Below are positions 44,655 to 55,207 of a stretch of 64,000 nt of DNA, one piece after another. The notes under the pieces were generated by a model. The model saw only the letters and a program-made list of their open reading frames with translations, was not told the DNA's origin and did no database searches. Source of the DNA: Bog-159 sp963707465 (lineage in GTDB: Bacteria; Acidobacteriota; Terriglobia; Bryobacterales; Bryobacteraceae); the NCBI GenBank assembly GCA_963707465.1, contig CAVPQK010000015.1, positions 1,798,001 to 1,862,000 on the forward strand. Direction: 5' to 3'. Both the position numbers and the translations under genes were made by a program. Position 1 is the stretch's first letter, and each line of letters opens with the position of its first letter.

Positions 44655-45017
44655 ATGAAGAGCCGGATACATCACCAATCCGGCGAGGATCTGGAGAGTT
44701 ACTCCTTGGGGAGACTCCCTCCCTCCCGGTCGGCCGCCTTTGAGCAGCACCTCTTAATCTGCGAGCGGTGCCGGGCGAAACTCACCGCCATCGAACCCTA
44801 CAACTTCGTCCATTACACTGGCGACGGGCCTTTTTATTCCCGCATCACAAAACTTGGTACCGGGAATTTCCTTGCCCGCCATTGGGGCCGCAGCCTGGAA
44901 GGCGGCAAGGAGTTTCATACGCGCAAGGGCGCGAGAGGATACCTTGCGCGGACATGCTCCCAGTTGTTCCCGGACCATACTTGCACGGCGCGCTGCGGGC
45001 CCACCGAAGAAGCTTAG
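44655..45017 (+). CDS. Small protein with anti-sigma-factor-like zinc-finger motif
   Basis: 120 residues. Residues about 10-45 (EDLESYSLGRLPPSRSAAFEQHLLICERCRAKL) match the putative zinc-finger of anti-sigma factors, with H-x3-C-x2-C spacing. The rest (HYTGDGPFYSRITKLGTGNFLARHWG ... CTARCG) matches nothing I know. There is no membrane span, unlike typical anti-sigma factors, and no sigma factor gene is next to it. Likely a cytoplasmic zinc-binding regulator. It stands apart from its neighbours, with its own promoter candidate. Confidence 0.6.
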   Translation: MKSRIHHQSGEDLESYSLGRLPPSRSAAFEQHLLICERCRAKLTAIEPYNFVHYTGDGPFYSRITKLGTGNFLARHWGRSLEGGKEFHTRKGARGYLARTCSQLFPDHTCTARCGPTEEA

Positions 45018-45057
45018 AGAATATCGGATGTTGACGTCTTATTGCCCGCGCAGCGGA

Positions 45058-45066
45058 TGATATAAT
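45058..45066 (+). promoter_or_regulatory. Extended -10 promoter for the patatin-like gene
   Basis: TGATATAAT is a perfect extended -10 element (TGnTATAAT), 34 nt before the ATG. TTGACG occurs 24 bp upstream, too far to serve as a normal -35, which extended -10 promoters do not require. Confidence 0.55.
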
Positions 45067-45100
45067 CATCTGTTCGGCAAGGCGAATCGGAGTCTGGGAA

Positions 45101-46264
45101 ATGGACAAGGCGCTGGGCCTGGTCATGACCGGCGGAGGCGCCCGCGGCGCCTACCAGGCGGGTGTCCTCCAACGTATTGGAGAGATCAAGCGGATACGCG
45201 CGCAGGGCAACCCATTCGCCATCATCGGCGGCACTTCAGCCGGAGCGATCAATGGCGGGGCACTGGCCGCGGGCAGTGATAATTTCGCGTCGACCACGGA
45301 AACCCTGGCCCGGCTCTGGGCCGACCTTAAACCTTCAGACGTATTTCGCTGCGACGTCTTTACGCAGGCACAGAATTCTCTTACCTGGATACTCGACCTG
45401 TCGTTTGGAGGAATCGCGGGCGGCGGGAATGCTCACTCCTTGTTAGATGCCGCGCCCCTGAAGCGCTTTCTCAAAGCGCACCTCGATTGCGAGCGGATCG
45501 AGGCCAACATCAAGGGCGGCTACCTGTATGCCCTGGCCGTGGCCGCCACTAACTACAACTCGGGGAAAAGTTACCTGTTCATTCAAGGAAAAAAAGGGCA
45601 TCCGATGTGGAACCGGAGCCGGCGGGTGACCCTTTCAACCAGGATTACGGTCGATCACATTTGCGCGTCGGCGGCGATCCCATTGGTCTTCCGCCCGGTG
45701 AAGTTGCAAACCGCGCAGGGGACCGCCTTCTTCGGTGACGGATGCATCCGCCTGCAACAGCCTCTCAGCCCGGTGGTGCGCCTGGGGGCGCAGAGGATCG
45801 TGGCTATCGGCGCGCGCGGCGAAAGCCTCGAGCATCAGGAAGAAGCCATCGATCACAGAGACCCTTCGCTGGCCCAGATCATGGGGGTGCTTTTCAATGT
45901 CATGTTTCTGGATCATCTGGCGACCGACATCGAACATCTGGAGCGGCTGAACCAGTTGCTCAACAACGGACACATCGGACAGCCGGGCATGCAAGTATGC
46001 GAAAAGATGCGCCCTCTCAAGGTGCTGCTCCTCACGCCTTCCGTCAATCTGTCCCATGTGGCGGAGGTGCACCAGAAGGACATGCCCTATCTGATCCAGT
46101 ATTTCATCAATAGTCTGGGGCGCGACGCGGCTTCGTGCGCCGATCTGATGAGCTACTTACTGTTCACCTCAAAGTACACCAAGGAGCTGATCGAGGTCGG
46201 CTACCGCGACGCCGACAAGCGCATCGACGAGATCGAAAGTTTTCTCTATCCGGCATCGAGATAG
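45101..46264 (+). CDS. Patatin-like phospholipase
   Basis: 387 residues. It has the oxyanion motif GGGARGAYQAG (11-21), the nucleophile elbow GTSAG with S46, and the catalytic Asp in GDG (D213), together the Ser-Asp dyad of patatins. CGGAG before the ATG serves as ribosome site. No signal peptide is present, so it acts in the cytosol or at the membrane face, hydrolysing acyl ester bonds of lipids. Residues after 290 (HVAEVHQKDMPYLIQYFINSLG) resemble the C-terminal part of bacterial patatins of this size. Confidence 0.9.
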   Translation: MDKALGLVMTGGGARGAYQAGVLQRIGEIKRIRAQGNPFAIIGGTSAGAINGGALAAGSDNFASTTETLARLWADLKPSDVFRCDVFTQAQNSLTWILDLSFGGIAGGGNAHSLLDAAPLKRFLKAHLDCERIEANIKGGYLYALAVAATNYNSGKSYLFIQGKKGHPMWNRSRRVTLSTRITVDHICASAAIPLVFRPVKLQTAQGTAFFGDGCIRLQQPLSPVVRLGAQRIVAIGARGESLEHQEEAIDHRDPSLAQIMGVLFNVMFLDHLATDIEHLERLNQLLNNGHIGQPGMQVCEKMRPLKVLLLTPSVNLSHVAEVHQKDMPYLIQYFINSLGRDAASCADLMSYLLFTSKYTKELIEVGYRDADKRIDEIESFLYPASR

Positions 46265-46324
46265 GCTTGCCAACAAGCCCGCTAAACGCTTGCGTTTTGG
46301 CAAACTTGCGAATAGACTGACAGG

Positions 46325-48247
46325 ATGCCGAGGACGGAAGTCGTATTCGCGTTGCTGTGGATAGCGGTTTGTGGAACGAAGCCCGCCGCGGCCCAAGCCC
46401 AGACAGAACCTCCGCCCCGCGAGCTATCCGCGGCCGATCTGGAAGCCTACCTCGACGGATTAGTTCCCGACCAGCTCGCGCGCGACAACATCGCCGGCGC
46501 TGCCATCTCCGTGGTGAAAGACGGTAAGGTGCTACTCGCCAAAGGCTATGGGTTTGCCGATGCAGAGAAGCGCACGCCAGTCTCACCCGGCGCGACCCTG
46601 TTCCGCCCCGGTTCCATCTCCAAATTGTTCACCTGGACTTCGGTGATGCAACTGGTTGAGCAAAACAAGCTGCACCTCGACAAAGACGTGAACGGCTATC
46701 TCGATTTCAAGATTCCGCCCGCCTTTGGCCAGCCCATCACGCTCAAAAACATCATGACGCATACGGCTGGTTTTGAAGAAACCGCGAAGGACCTGTTTGT
46801 CGCCGATGCGCAGCATATGTATCCCTTGGATTTGTATCTGAAGAACCACGTTCCGGAGCGCATCTTTCCGCCCGGAGTGGTGCCGGCCTATTCGAACTAT
46901 GCGACTGCAATGGCCGGGTACATCGTGCAGCGCGTTTCCGGCGAGCCGTTTGAGCGGTATGTGGCGGAGCACATCCTCAAGCCGCTCGACATGCAGCGGA
47001 CCACCTTCGTCCAACCCCTGCCGGAGAACCTGAAGCCGCTGATGTCGAGCGGTTACGTGCAGGCGTCGCAGAAACCCAAGCCGTTCGAATTTGTAGAAGC
47101 ATATCCCGCTGGAAGCGTGGCTACTACCGCGCAGGACATGGCCAACTTCATGATCGCCCACCTGCAGGATGGGCGCTTCGGAGACGTCCAAATTCTGCGG
47201 CCGGAGACGGCCCGGCTGATGCATGCGCGCCTGTTTGGCTCCGACGACCGGTTGAACGCGATGGCGCATGGATTCTATGAAGAGACCCGGAACGGCCACC
47301 GGATTATCGGACACGGCGGCGATACCGTCCTGTTTCATAGCGATCTGCACCTCATCCCGGATCTCGGCGTGGGCTTCTTTGTCTCCTATAACAGCGCCGG
47401 TAAAGGCGGCGTCAGCGACCGCGCGATGCTGTTTCACGGTTTCCTGGATCGATATTATCCGTACACGCCGCCACCCGGCCAGAAAGTCGCCGGCACGAAA
47501 GCGCACGCGGCGGAAGTCGCCGGAATGTATAAGACGAGCCGGCGATTTGAATCTTCGTTCATGAGGGTGACGACGCCCCTGGGCGAAGTCAAAGTAGACG
47601 CCGGCTCCGATGGCTCCATCACCTCGGACGCGCTGAAGGGCCCTGACGGTGAGCCGATCAAGTTTGAAGAGATCGCCCCGTATTTGTACCGCGAGCGGAA
47701 TGGACAGAGTAAGGTCGGGTTCCGGAAGGATGCCGCCGGCCATTGGCAATTTCAGGCAGACTTTCCGTTTTTCATTTTCCAGCGAGCCGGATTCTTCGAA
47801 AACAAATATTTCGTAAACGGCGTGCTCATTTTTGGGATCGGGGTTATCTTGCTGACCGTTCTTCTCTGGCCGGTCGCCGCCATCGCGCGCAAGCACTACG
47901 GCAAGAAACTGGAGATGCCGGCCGCGGATCTGAGATTGCGGTTGTGGGTCCGCGTCGTATGCCTGTTATTTCTGGGGCTTTTCGCGGGCTGGATGGTGGC
48001 GCTGGCGATGGCCGCGGACTTCAGTGTTTTGAACGGCCTGGCCCCGTGGGTCGCTTTGTTCGGGATACTGGCGATCGTTTGTACCCTGGGCACGGTGCTT
48101 GTTTGCTTCAACGCCGTGCGCGGTTGGAACGCGAGCGGACGGTGGATCTGGACGAAGCTTCACGACCTGTCCCTGGCTCTGGCATGCATGGGTCTGGTCT
48201 GGTTCCTCTACACCTGGAACCTGATGAACTTTCGTTTGAGTTTCTAA
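46325..48247 (+). CDS. Exported beta-lactamase-family serine hydrolase with C-terminal membrane domain
   Basis: 640 residues. After a signal peptide (ending near PAAAQAQ) lies the class C beta-lactamase/DD-peptidase fold: S97-I-S-K100 as the SxxK nucleophile motif, Y189-S-N as YxN, and GHGGDTVLFHSDLHL as the third motif. A beta-rich middle segment follows (about 400-490). Four membrane spans end the protein (VLIFGIGVILLTVLLWPVA, VCLLFLGLFAGWMVALAM, WVALFGILAIVCTLGTVLVC, LALACMGLVWFLYTWNL). Members hydrolyse peptides or esters; beta-lactam resistance cannot be inferred. Acts outside the inner membrane. Confidence 0.9.
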   Translation: MPRTEVVFALLWIAVCGTKPAAAQAQTEPPPRELSAADLEAYLDGLVPDQLARDNIAGAAISVVKDGKVLLAKGYGFADAEKRTPVSPGATLFRPGSISKLFTWTSVMQLVEQNKLHLDKDVNGYLDFKIPPAFGQPITLKNIMTHTAGFEETAKDLFVADAQHMYPLDLYLKNHVPERIFPPGVVPAYSNYATAMAGYIVQRVSGEPFERYVAEHILKPLDMQRTTFVQPLPENLKPLMSSGYVQASQKPKPFEFVEAYPAGSVATTAQDMANFMIAHLQDGRFGDVQILRPETARLMHARLFGSDDRLNAMAHGFYEETRNGHRIIGHGGDTVLFHSDLHLIPDLGVGFFVSYNSAGKGGVSDRAMLFHGFLDRYYPYTPPPGQKVAGTKAHAAEVAGMYKTSRRFESSFMRVTTPLGEVKVDAGSDGSITSDALKGPDGEPIKFEEIAPYLYRERNGQSKVGFRKDAAGHWQFQADFPFFIFQRAGFFENKYFVNGVLIFGIGVILLTVLLWPVAAIARKHYGKKLEMPAADLRLRLWVRVVCLLFLGLFAGWMVALAMAADFSVLNGLAPWVALFGILAIVCTLGTVLVCFNAVRGWNASGRWIWTKLHDLSLALACMGLVWFLYTWNLMNFRLSF

Positions 48248-48392
48248 CTACCAACAGCTTGCCGACGATAGCGCCGCCCCCCCCTACTGTCAGTCCGAGA
48301 AAAGGCCCGACCCAAAGGTGATTCAAGGCGCCGCCGACCATGTCCCAGTAGATGAAACTGGACAATTCGGCTGCGTTGGAAGATCGCGTCAT
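48108..48392 (-). CDS. Possible small membrane protein overlapping the hydrolase gene
   Basis: 94 residues if real. The first half has a likely membrane segment (FIYWDMVGGALNHLWVGPFLGLTV). The second half lies antisense to the serine hydrolase 3' end and is Arg/Ser-rich. The ATG overlaps the stop of the upstream frame as ATGA. It could equally be a chance frame. Confidence 0.3.
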   Translation of the reverse strand: MTRSSNAAELSSFIYWDMVGGALNHLWVGPFLGLTVGGGGAIVGKLLVVRNSNESSSGSRCRGTRPDPCMPEPGTGREASSRSTVRSRSNRARR

Positions 48393-49293
48393 TTCGCGCA
48401 AGCTAGCGGGTTGGCAATGCAGTTAGTCTTCCCGAGCGGGATCGCAGGCACCGTAATCAACTCAGGAGGAGACGGCAGATCGATCCAAGGCCTTACAGGA
48501 ATGCCACGCGGCAAGCCGAACTGTTGGAGAGTCTCTCTTATGCCACGCAGTCTCCAAGAGCCGCCCACCCTGTGGAAAGTGGCGGTATAGATCAGGCGGT
48601 CTTCTCCCGTGTCGTACGTGAAGTCGATAAGTGCCTTGTCGCCGCCCTGGTTATACATGGCCTCTCCCTTGCCTTCGAACCCTGCTATGCGGATGCGCGT
48701 CGCCACGTGATCAGCCAACTCATCCAGCCTTCCGGCTTTCAACGGCGGTGGTCCCGATTGAACATAGTCGATGCCCCTCGCAATTGATCGTGCACGATAA
48801 GCGTTCCTCTTCAGAGCCTCTTTGAGGATTTGGAGCTTCTCGGAGTGGCGATCAACTCCAAGGTCTGAATTGCCCCCGCGTCAACCCAGCGATCGTCGTA
48901 GCCGTTCAGGGCGCACCTGCGAAGAAATGCCCATTCCCGTTCCGAGCGCGGGTCCAGTAGCGCGGATACTACTCCGTAGGCCCAACGATTAGAGCCGGGG
49001 ACTGGCGCGGGCGGCGGAGCTTGCCGGATCACAGCCGCGACGTCTTCGGGCTCACCAATCAAAGCAAGGATTGCCTGCGCGCCGCCCCGAGCCTTGCCAT
49101 CGCGCAGGCACCCGCGAATCGAAGGCCGGAGTCGTCCCTCGTGGTAGAAAATGGAGTCTCGTATTGCTGGCTCCCAGAACTTCTGGTGGTTGTCGAGAAT
49201 GGCGCGCAGTTCACTATCAGTTGGACAAGGCGGCTGAGCCGTCAGGACCTTCGCCAGAGCCGACAGCGCAATCAAAGCGTAGCTTGTACGCAT
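48389..49293 (-). pseudogene. Exported HEAT-like protein, frame broken near 48850
   Basis: The N-terminal part (MRTSYALIALSALAKVLTAQPPCPTDSELRAIL) has a signal peptide. It continues as helical repeat-like sequence (GGAQAILALIGEPEDVAAVIRQAP, NRWAYGVVSALLDPRSEREWAFLRRCALNGYDDRW). After IQTLELIAT this frame soon stops. A neighbouring frame then continues without interruption as EKLQILKEALKRNAYRARSIA and DKALIDFTYDTGEDRLIYTATFHRVGGSWRLRGI. Joining the two requires one added or two lost bases between about 48840 and 48870 and gives about 300 residues. The family is unknown. Both parts look like real protein, so this is one gene with a frameshift, genuine or an error. Confidence 0.6.
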
Positions 49294-49319
49294 AATCTGG
49301 CTGTTGCCTACCCTGTCCG

Positions 49320-49760
49320 TTACGCCGCCCCACCGGCCTTTTCGCGCACCAAATCCCGATGCACCGCGTCCAGCACGCCATTGACAAACTGCACGGACTC
49401 CTCATTCGAATACCGGCGCGCCAGTTCCAGCGCTTCGTCGATCACCACCGGCGCGGGCGTATCCGAGTGCATCATCTCGTAGACGGCCAGCCGCAGAATG
49501 TTGCGGTCCACCGAAGGCATGCGCTCGATGCGCCAGTGCGCGGCATGCTGCGTGATGCGGCGGTCCAATTCCTCCATGTGCTCGACGGCGCCCGATACAA
49601 GCCGATCCAGAAACGCGTCGGGCTGCGGCTTGGTGCGGCTCTCTTCCGAATAAAGCGTATCGAAGTAGGCGGCTGTAGCTTCTTCGAGCGGCTGCCGGCG
49701 CGCATCCCATAGATAGAGGATCTGCAACGCCCTTTGACGCGACCGGCGGCGGGCCGGCAT
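49320..49760 (-). CDS. nusB: Transcription antitermination protein NusB
   Basis: 146 residues. It starts MPARRRSRQRALQILYLWD and contains DRLVSGAVEHMEELDRRITQHA, MPSVDRNILRLAVYEMM, PAPVVIDEALELARRYSNEESVQFVNGVLD, all characteristic of NusB. The protein binds boxA RNA with NusE and supports rRNA transcription. The ATG overlaps the ribH stop (TGATG), and ribH-nusB is a common bacterial pair. Confidence 0.95.
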   Translation of the reverse strand: MPARRRSRQRALQILYLWDARRQPLEEATAAYFDTLYSEESRTKPQPDAFLDRLVSGAVEHMEELDRRITQHAAHWRIERMPSVDRNILRLAVYEMMHSDTPAPVVIDEALELARRYSNEESVQFVNGVLDAVHRDLVREKAGGAA

Positions 49761-50236
49761 CACTCCACCTGGCGCAGTTGGCGCATCAGATTGGCCATCT
49801 CGATGGCGGCCATGGCAGCGTCGAACCCTTTGTTGCCGCTCTTGGCTCCCGCGCGGTCGATGGCCTGTTCCAGGGTGTTGCACGTCAGCACGCCGAAAGA
49901 GACGGGCACGCCGCTCTCCGCAGCCACGTGTCCGATGCCCTTCACCGCTTCGCCCGCGACATAATCGAAATGCGGCGTATCGCCGCGAATCACCGCTCCC
50001 AGGCAGATGATGGCGTCGTGGCGCTTCTGCCGAGCCAATTCCCGTACGACCACGGGTAGTTCCCAGGACCCGGGAACTTTGACCACTTCCACATCGTCGG
50101 GATTTCCGCCCGTCCGGGCCAGCGCATCCAGCGCTCCGCCCAGCAGCCGCTCGCTGATGAAGCCGTTGAACCGGCTCACCACGATGGCGAACTTCAGACC
50201 TGCCGCTGTCAGTTGACCTTCGATCACTTTCGGCAT
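49760..50236 (-). CDS. ribH: 6,7-dimethyl-8-ribityllumazine synthase
   Basis: 158 residues. FAIVVSRFNGFISERLLGGAL, VPGSWELPVVVREL, AIICLGAVIRGDTPHFDYV with the catalytic His, and FGVLTCNTLEQAIDRAG are the family motifs. It condenses a ribityl pyrimidine with dihydroxybutanone phosphate, the penultimate step of riboflavin synthesis, and forms icosahedral or pentameric assemblies. It lies between an enoyl-CoA hydratase gene (3 nt upstream) and nusB. Confidence 0.97.
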   Translation of the reverse strand: MPKVIEGQLTAAGLKFAIVVSRFNGFISERLLGGALDALARTGGNPDDVEVVKVPGSWELPVVVRELARQKRHDAIICLGAVIRGDTPHFDYVAGEAVKGIGHVAAESGVPVSFGVLTCNTLEQAIDRAGAKSGNKGFDAAMAAIEMANLMRQLRQVE

Positions 50237-50239
50237 GTA

Positions 50240-51025
50240 TCACTTTCCCGCGAATGCCGCCGGCCGCTTCTCCAGAAAGGCGCGCGTGCCTTCGCGTTTG
50301 TCTTCGGTGGCGGTAGTCAGACCGAAAGCCGCGGCCTCGAACCGCAGTCCCTGCTCCAGGCCCGCCTCCAGCCCCACATCCACCGCCTGCAGCGTCAGCC
50401 CCAACGCCAGCGGTGCGTTCGCCAGCACTTTGCGCAGCCATTGCCGGCTGAACTCCAGCAGTTCGGCCTGCGCGACCACCTGATTCACCAGCCCGATGCG
50501 ATGCGCCTCCGCGGCCGTCACCGGCTCGCCCGAGAGCAACATCTCCAGCGCGCGCCCGCGGCCTACCAGGCGCGGCAGCCGCTGCGTGCCGCCATACCCC
50601 GGCAGGATTCCGAGCTTCACTTCCGGCTGCCCGAGCTGCGCATTTTCAGATGCCACGCGCACGGCGCAAGACATGGCCAGTTCCAGGCCGCCGCCCAGCG
50701 CGTAGCCGTTGATGGCGGCCAGCGTCGGCTTCGCCAGCATCTCGATGGCGCGAAACACCCGCTGCCCGCGCTCCGCATAAGCCTGCGCCTCGATCGGGGT
50801 CAGCACCGCAAGCTGATTGATGTCCGCGCCCGCGACGAATGCCTTCTCGCCCGCGCCAGTCACGATCAGTGCGCGCACCTCCGTATCGCTCCCCGCGCGC
50901 GCCACCGCGTCGCCCAGCTCGATCACCGTCTCCGCATTCAGCGCGTTCAATTTCTCCGGCCGGTTTACCGTGAGCAGCGCGATGCCGCCGTCACCGACCT
51001 CAAACCGGATGTTGCCGTAGGACAT
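50240..51025 (-). CDS. Enoyl-CoA hydratase/isomerase (crotonase family)
   Basis: 261 residues from the ATG at 51025. LLTVNRPEKLNALNAET, the oxyanion-hole region KAFVAGADI and GYALGGGLELAMSC are typical. Both acid/base glutamates of true hydratases are present: in QLGQPEVKLGILPG and in RGRALEMLLSG. The enzyme probably hydrates 2-enoyl-CoA in fatty-acid oxidation or a butyryl-CoA-type route. etfAB, which accepts electrons from acyl-CoA dehydrogenases, is 7.5 kb away but not in the operon. The frame extends further upstream without a better start. Confidence 0.92.
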   Translation of the reverse strand: MSYGNIRFEVGDGGIALLTVNRPEKLNALNAETVIELGDAVARAGSDTEVRALIVTGAGEKAFVAGADINQLAVLTPIEAQAYAERGQRVFRAIEMLAKPTLAAINGYALGGGLELAMSCAVRVASENAQLGQPEVKLGILPGYGGTQRLPRLVGRGRALEMLLSGEPVTAAEAHRIGLVNQVVAQAELLEFSRQWLRKVLANAPLALGLTLQAVDVGLEAGLEQGLRFEAAAFGLTTATEDKREGTRAFLEKRPAAFAGK

Positions 51026-51080
51026 ATGGGATAATCGATGAAGGCAGGTCACACTTGCCCCCACGGCACAATCATACCGC

Positions 51081-52906
<1,826 letters not shown>

Positions 52907-52982
52907 AGCGCAGACGCATCGCTGGCCGCCCGCTCGGCGATAATACAAATGAGGCCGCACACGGCCTGTGTGGGGTGTGAAT

Positions 52983-53198
52983 ATGGATTGGGACGATTGC
53001 CCTCTAGTGGAACAGGTGCCCGGCAAGGTTTCCGGCCAGCCGGTTGTCAAAGGCACGCGCATCCTTGCGGACACCATCATCGAGGATTATGACCTAGGCT
53101 CGACAGTTGAGGAGATCCAGGAAAACTACCCCTCTCTGCCGACCGGCGAAATACGCGAGTTGATCGCCTTTGCCCATCGAAAACCGTTGACCGCATGA
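52983..53198 (+). CDS. DUF433-family antitoxin
   Basis: 71 residues. GKVSGQPVVKGTRILADTIIEDYDLGSTVEEIQENYPSLPTGEI is a clear DUF433 domain, a winged-helix module that precedes PIN-like toxins. It would bind DNA and neutralise its partner. I start it at the ATG at 52983 rather than the GTG at 52968. The stop overlaps the next ATG (ATGA). Confidence 0.85.
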   Translation: MDWDDCPLVEQVPGKVSGQPVVKGTRILADTIIEDYDLGSTVEEIQENYPSLPTGEIRELIAFAHRKPLTA

Positions 53199-53554
53199 AG
53201 GTGCTGCTGGACGAAAACCTGCCGCACAAGTTACGGGCACATCTGGTGCAGCATGAGACGGCGACCGTTGCATACCTCGGCTGGGGCGGTCTGAAGAATG
53301 GCGAATTGCTTCAAGCCGCGGAAGATGCGGGCTTCGAGGTGTTCGTCACCGGCGACCGGGCGTTAGCGCATCAGCAGAACCTTGGCGCGCGAAAGCTCGC
53401 TATTGTCTCTCTGTCGGCTAACAATTGGCCCATTATCAAGAACCATGTCGCGCGGATCGCCAGCGCTGTAGACGGCGCACGGCCTGGTTCGTTTGTCCGC
53501 GTCGAATGCGGAGCATTCACGCGAAAAGGTCCGAGGCCGACTGGGCTGTCATAG
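53195..53554 (+). CDS. DUF5615 PIN-like toxin
   Basis: 119 residues. MKVLLDENLPHKLRAHLVQHE opens the PIN-like fold with D-E-N in the active-site strand. GLKNGELLQAAEDAGFEVFVTGDRALAHQQNL carries the later acidic residues, and IVSLSANNWPII follows. PIN-like toxins are metal-dependent ribonucleases. It overlaps the DUF433 antitoxin by 4 nt, so this is a complete type II toxin-antitoxin pair. The C-terminal ~25 residues are not conserved in the family as I know it. Confidence 0.85.
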   Translation: MKVLLDENLPHKLRAHLVQHETATVAYLGWGGLKNGELLQAAEDAGFEVFVTGDRALAHQQNLGARKLAIVSLSANNWPIIKNHVARIASAVDGARPGSFVRVECGAFTRKGPRPTGLS

Positions 53555-53570
53555 GCAAGCCATATCCAAT

Positions 53571-53915
53571 ATGAACATCGAATGGTTGCGCCGCTACTGC
53601 ATGTCGATGCCCCACGCCACCGAGACCGTGCAGTGGGGCGAGCACCTGGTCTTTAAGATCGGCGGCAAGGTGTTTGCCGTCCTGGCGCTCGAGCCGGCCA
53701 AGGTGTGGCTGACTTGCAAGTGCGAGCCCGCGACGTTTGCCGAGTTAGTCGAGCGGCCGGGCATCATGCAGGCCCCCTACTTCGCGCGCAATCAGTGGGT
53801 CGCGCTGGAGACCGAAGACGCGCTGAGCGCGGCCGAGACCAAGCGCCTGGTGCGGACGTCCTATGCGCTCGTTCTGGAAAAGCTCCCCAAGAAGACGCGC
53901 GCGGCACTCTGCTAG
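53571..53915 (+). CDS. MmcQ/YjbR family protein
   Basis: 114 residues: NIEWLRRYCMSMPHATETVQWGEHLVFKIGGKVFAVL, then WLTCKCEPATFAELVERPGI and PYFARNQWVALET. This CyaY-like fold is widespread and may bind DNA, but its function is poorly known. It starts 16 nt after the PIN-like toxin gene and ends 50 nt before the MFS gene. Confidence 0.88.
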   Translation: MNIEWLRRYCMSMPHATETVQWGEHLVFKIGGKVFAVLALEPAKVWLTCKCEPATFAELVERPGIMQAPYFARNQWVALETEDALSAAETKRLVRTSYALVLEKLPKKTRAALC

Positions 53916-53965
53916 CGCGCTATGATGGGCGAAACCAGTTAAGTCCTGACGGGGTTCCACCAAGC

Positions 53966-55207
53966 ATGGCCAGTCCTACACCACAACTGACTTTTCGCGA
54001 CGTCCTGAAGATCCGCGCCGTGCGCCGGCTGTGGCTCGCCCAGCTTGTCAGTATCTTCGGCGACTTCCTGGCGATATTCGCGGTCTTCAGCCTGGTAACA
54101 TTTCAACTGCACGGCACCCCCACACAGGTGAGCATGATCCTGGTCGCTTACATGTTGCCGCTGGCCGTAGTCAGCCCGCTGGCGGGCGTGTACGTCGACA
54201 AGTGGAACGTGAAATGGACCATGATCTCGAGCGACCTGGTGCGCGGCGTTCTGGTTCTGGCGCTGATCTTCGTGCGCGACCTCAACTCCATCTACGCCAT
54301 CTTCCTGGCCATGAGCACGGTGTCCAGCTTCTTTGTGCCCGCGCAATCGGTGGCGGTGCGCGCGCTGGCGCCGGCCGCCGGATTGTTGGCCGTCAACGGG
54401 CTGATGTCGCAAGCCGTGCAGGGATCGCAGATCGTCAGTCCGGCCATTGCGGGCCTGTTGGTGCAGTGGTTCGGAGCCAACGCCTGCTTTCTCTTCGATA
54501 GCTTCAGCTTCTTCTTCTCCGCCGCTATGGTGATGACGCTCGCCATTCACCGGGTACCGTCTCCCGCCACGGCCGCCCGCTCCGTGCTGTCTTCGATGGG
54601 CCAGGGATTCAGCTTCATCTTCACGCACAGCGTCATCTCGTTTGTGATCCTGGCCATGACCGCCGGCATGTTTGCGGTGCGCTGCTTCGGCGCGCTGCTC
54701 TCCGTTTATGTGCGCGATGTGCTGCTTTCGAACGCAGCCCTGTTCGGAACTCTCAACTCACTGATCGGTGTCGGCATGATCGTAGGCACGCAGTTCCTGC
54801 ATCGCGTGGCCTCTCGCGTCCCCAAGCAGTTTCTGGTGCCTTATGGGCTCGGTGGAATGGGCGTAGCGGTTCTGATCACGGCCCTTTTCGGCCGGATCGC
54901 GACCACCGCACTCGGCATGTTCGGGCTGGGCTTCGGCGCCGCGTTCATCATGGTGCCTTCGCAAACCCTGCTGCAGCAGGAGACGCCGCACGCGCTGCTG
55001 GGCCGCGTCATCAGCAGCCTCATGTCGCTGCTGGCCATGTCGCAGGTGCTGGCCATGTTTGTGGCCGGACCGATTGCGCAGCAGTTGGGGATCCGCCAGC
55101 TCTACTTCGGCAGCGCCGCGCTGTTGGGAGTCATCGGCGTCGTGGGTTATGCTTGGCTTCGTAAGCCCAAGGAGAATCCATGCCTCGAAACGTCCGAACC
55201 TTCCTGA
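53966..55207 (+). CDS. MFS exporter (EntS/TMR-like)
   Basis: 413 residues from the ATG at 53966. Twelve membrane spans are predicted by eye, from LAQLVSIFGDFLAIFAVFSLV to LLGVIGVVGYAWLRK. The first loop signature AGVYVDKWNVKWTMISSDLVRG is the MFS motif A variant of the enterobactin-exporter-like group. It probably exports a small molecule across the inner membrane using the proton gradient. The 3' end overlaps the SGNH gene by 28 nt, so the two are co-transcribed. Confidence 0.9.
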   Translation: MASPTPQLTFRDVLKIRAVRRLWLAQLVSIFGDFLAIFAVFSLVTFQLHGTPTQVSMILVAYMLPLAVVSPLAGVYVDKWNVKWTMISSDLVRGVLVLALIFVRDLNSIYAIFLAMSTVSSFFVPAQSVAVRALAPAAGLLAVNGLMSQAVQGSQIVSPAIAGLLVQWFGANACFLFDSFSFFFSAAMVMTLAIHRVPSPATAARSVLSSMGQGFSFIFTHSVISFVILAMTAGMFAVRCFGALLSVYVRDVLLSNAALFGTLNSLIGVGMIVGTQFLHRVASRVPKQFLVPYGLGGMGVAVLITALFGRIATTALGMFGLGFGAAFIMVPSQTLLQQETPHALLGRVISSLMSLLAMSQVLAMFVAGPIAQQLGIRQLYFGSAALLGVIGVVGYAWLRKPKENPCLETSEPS

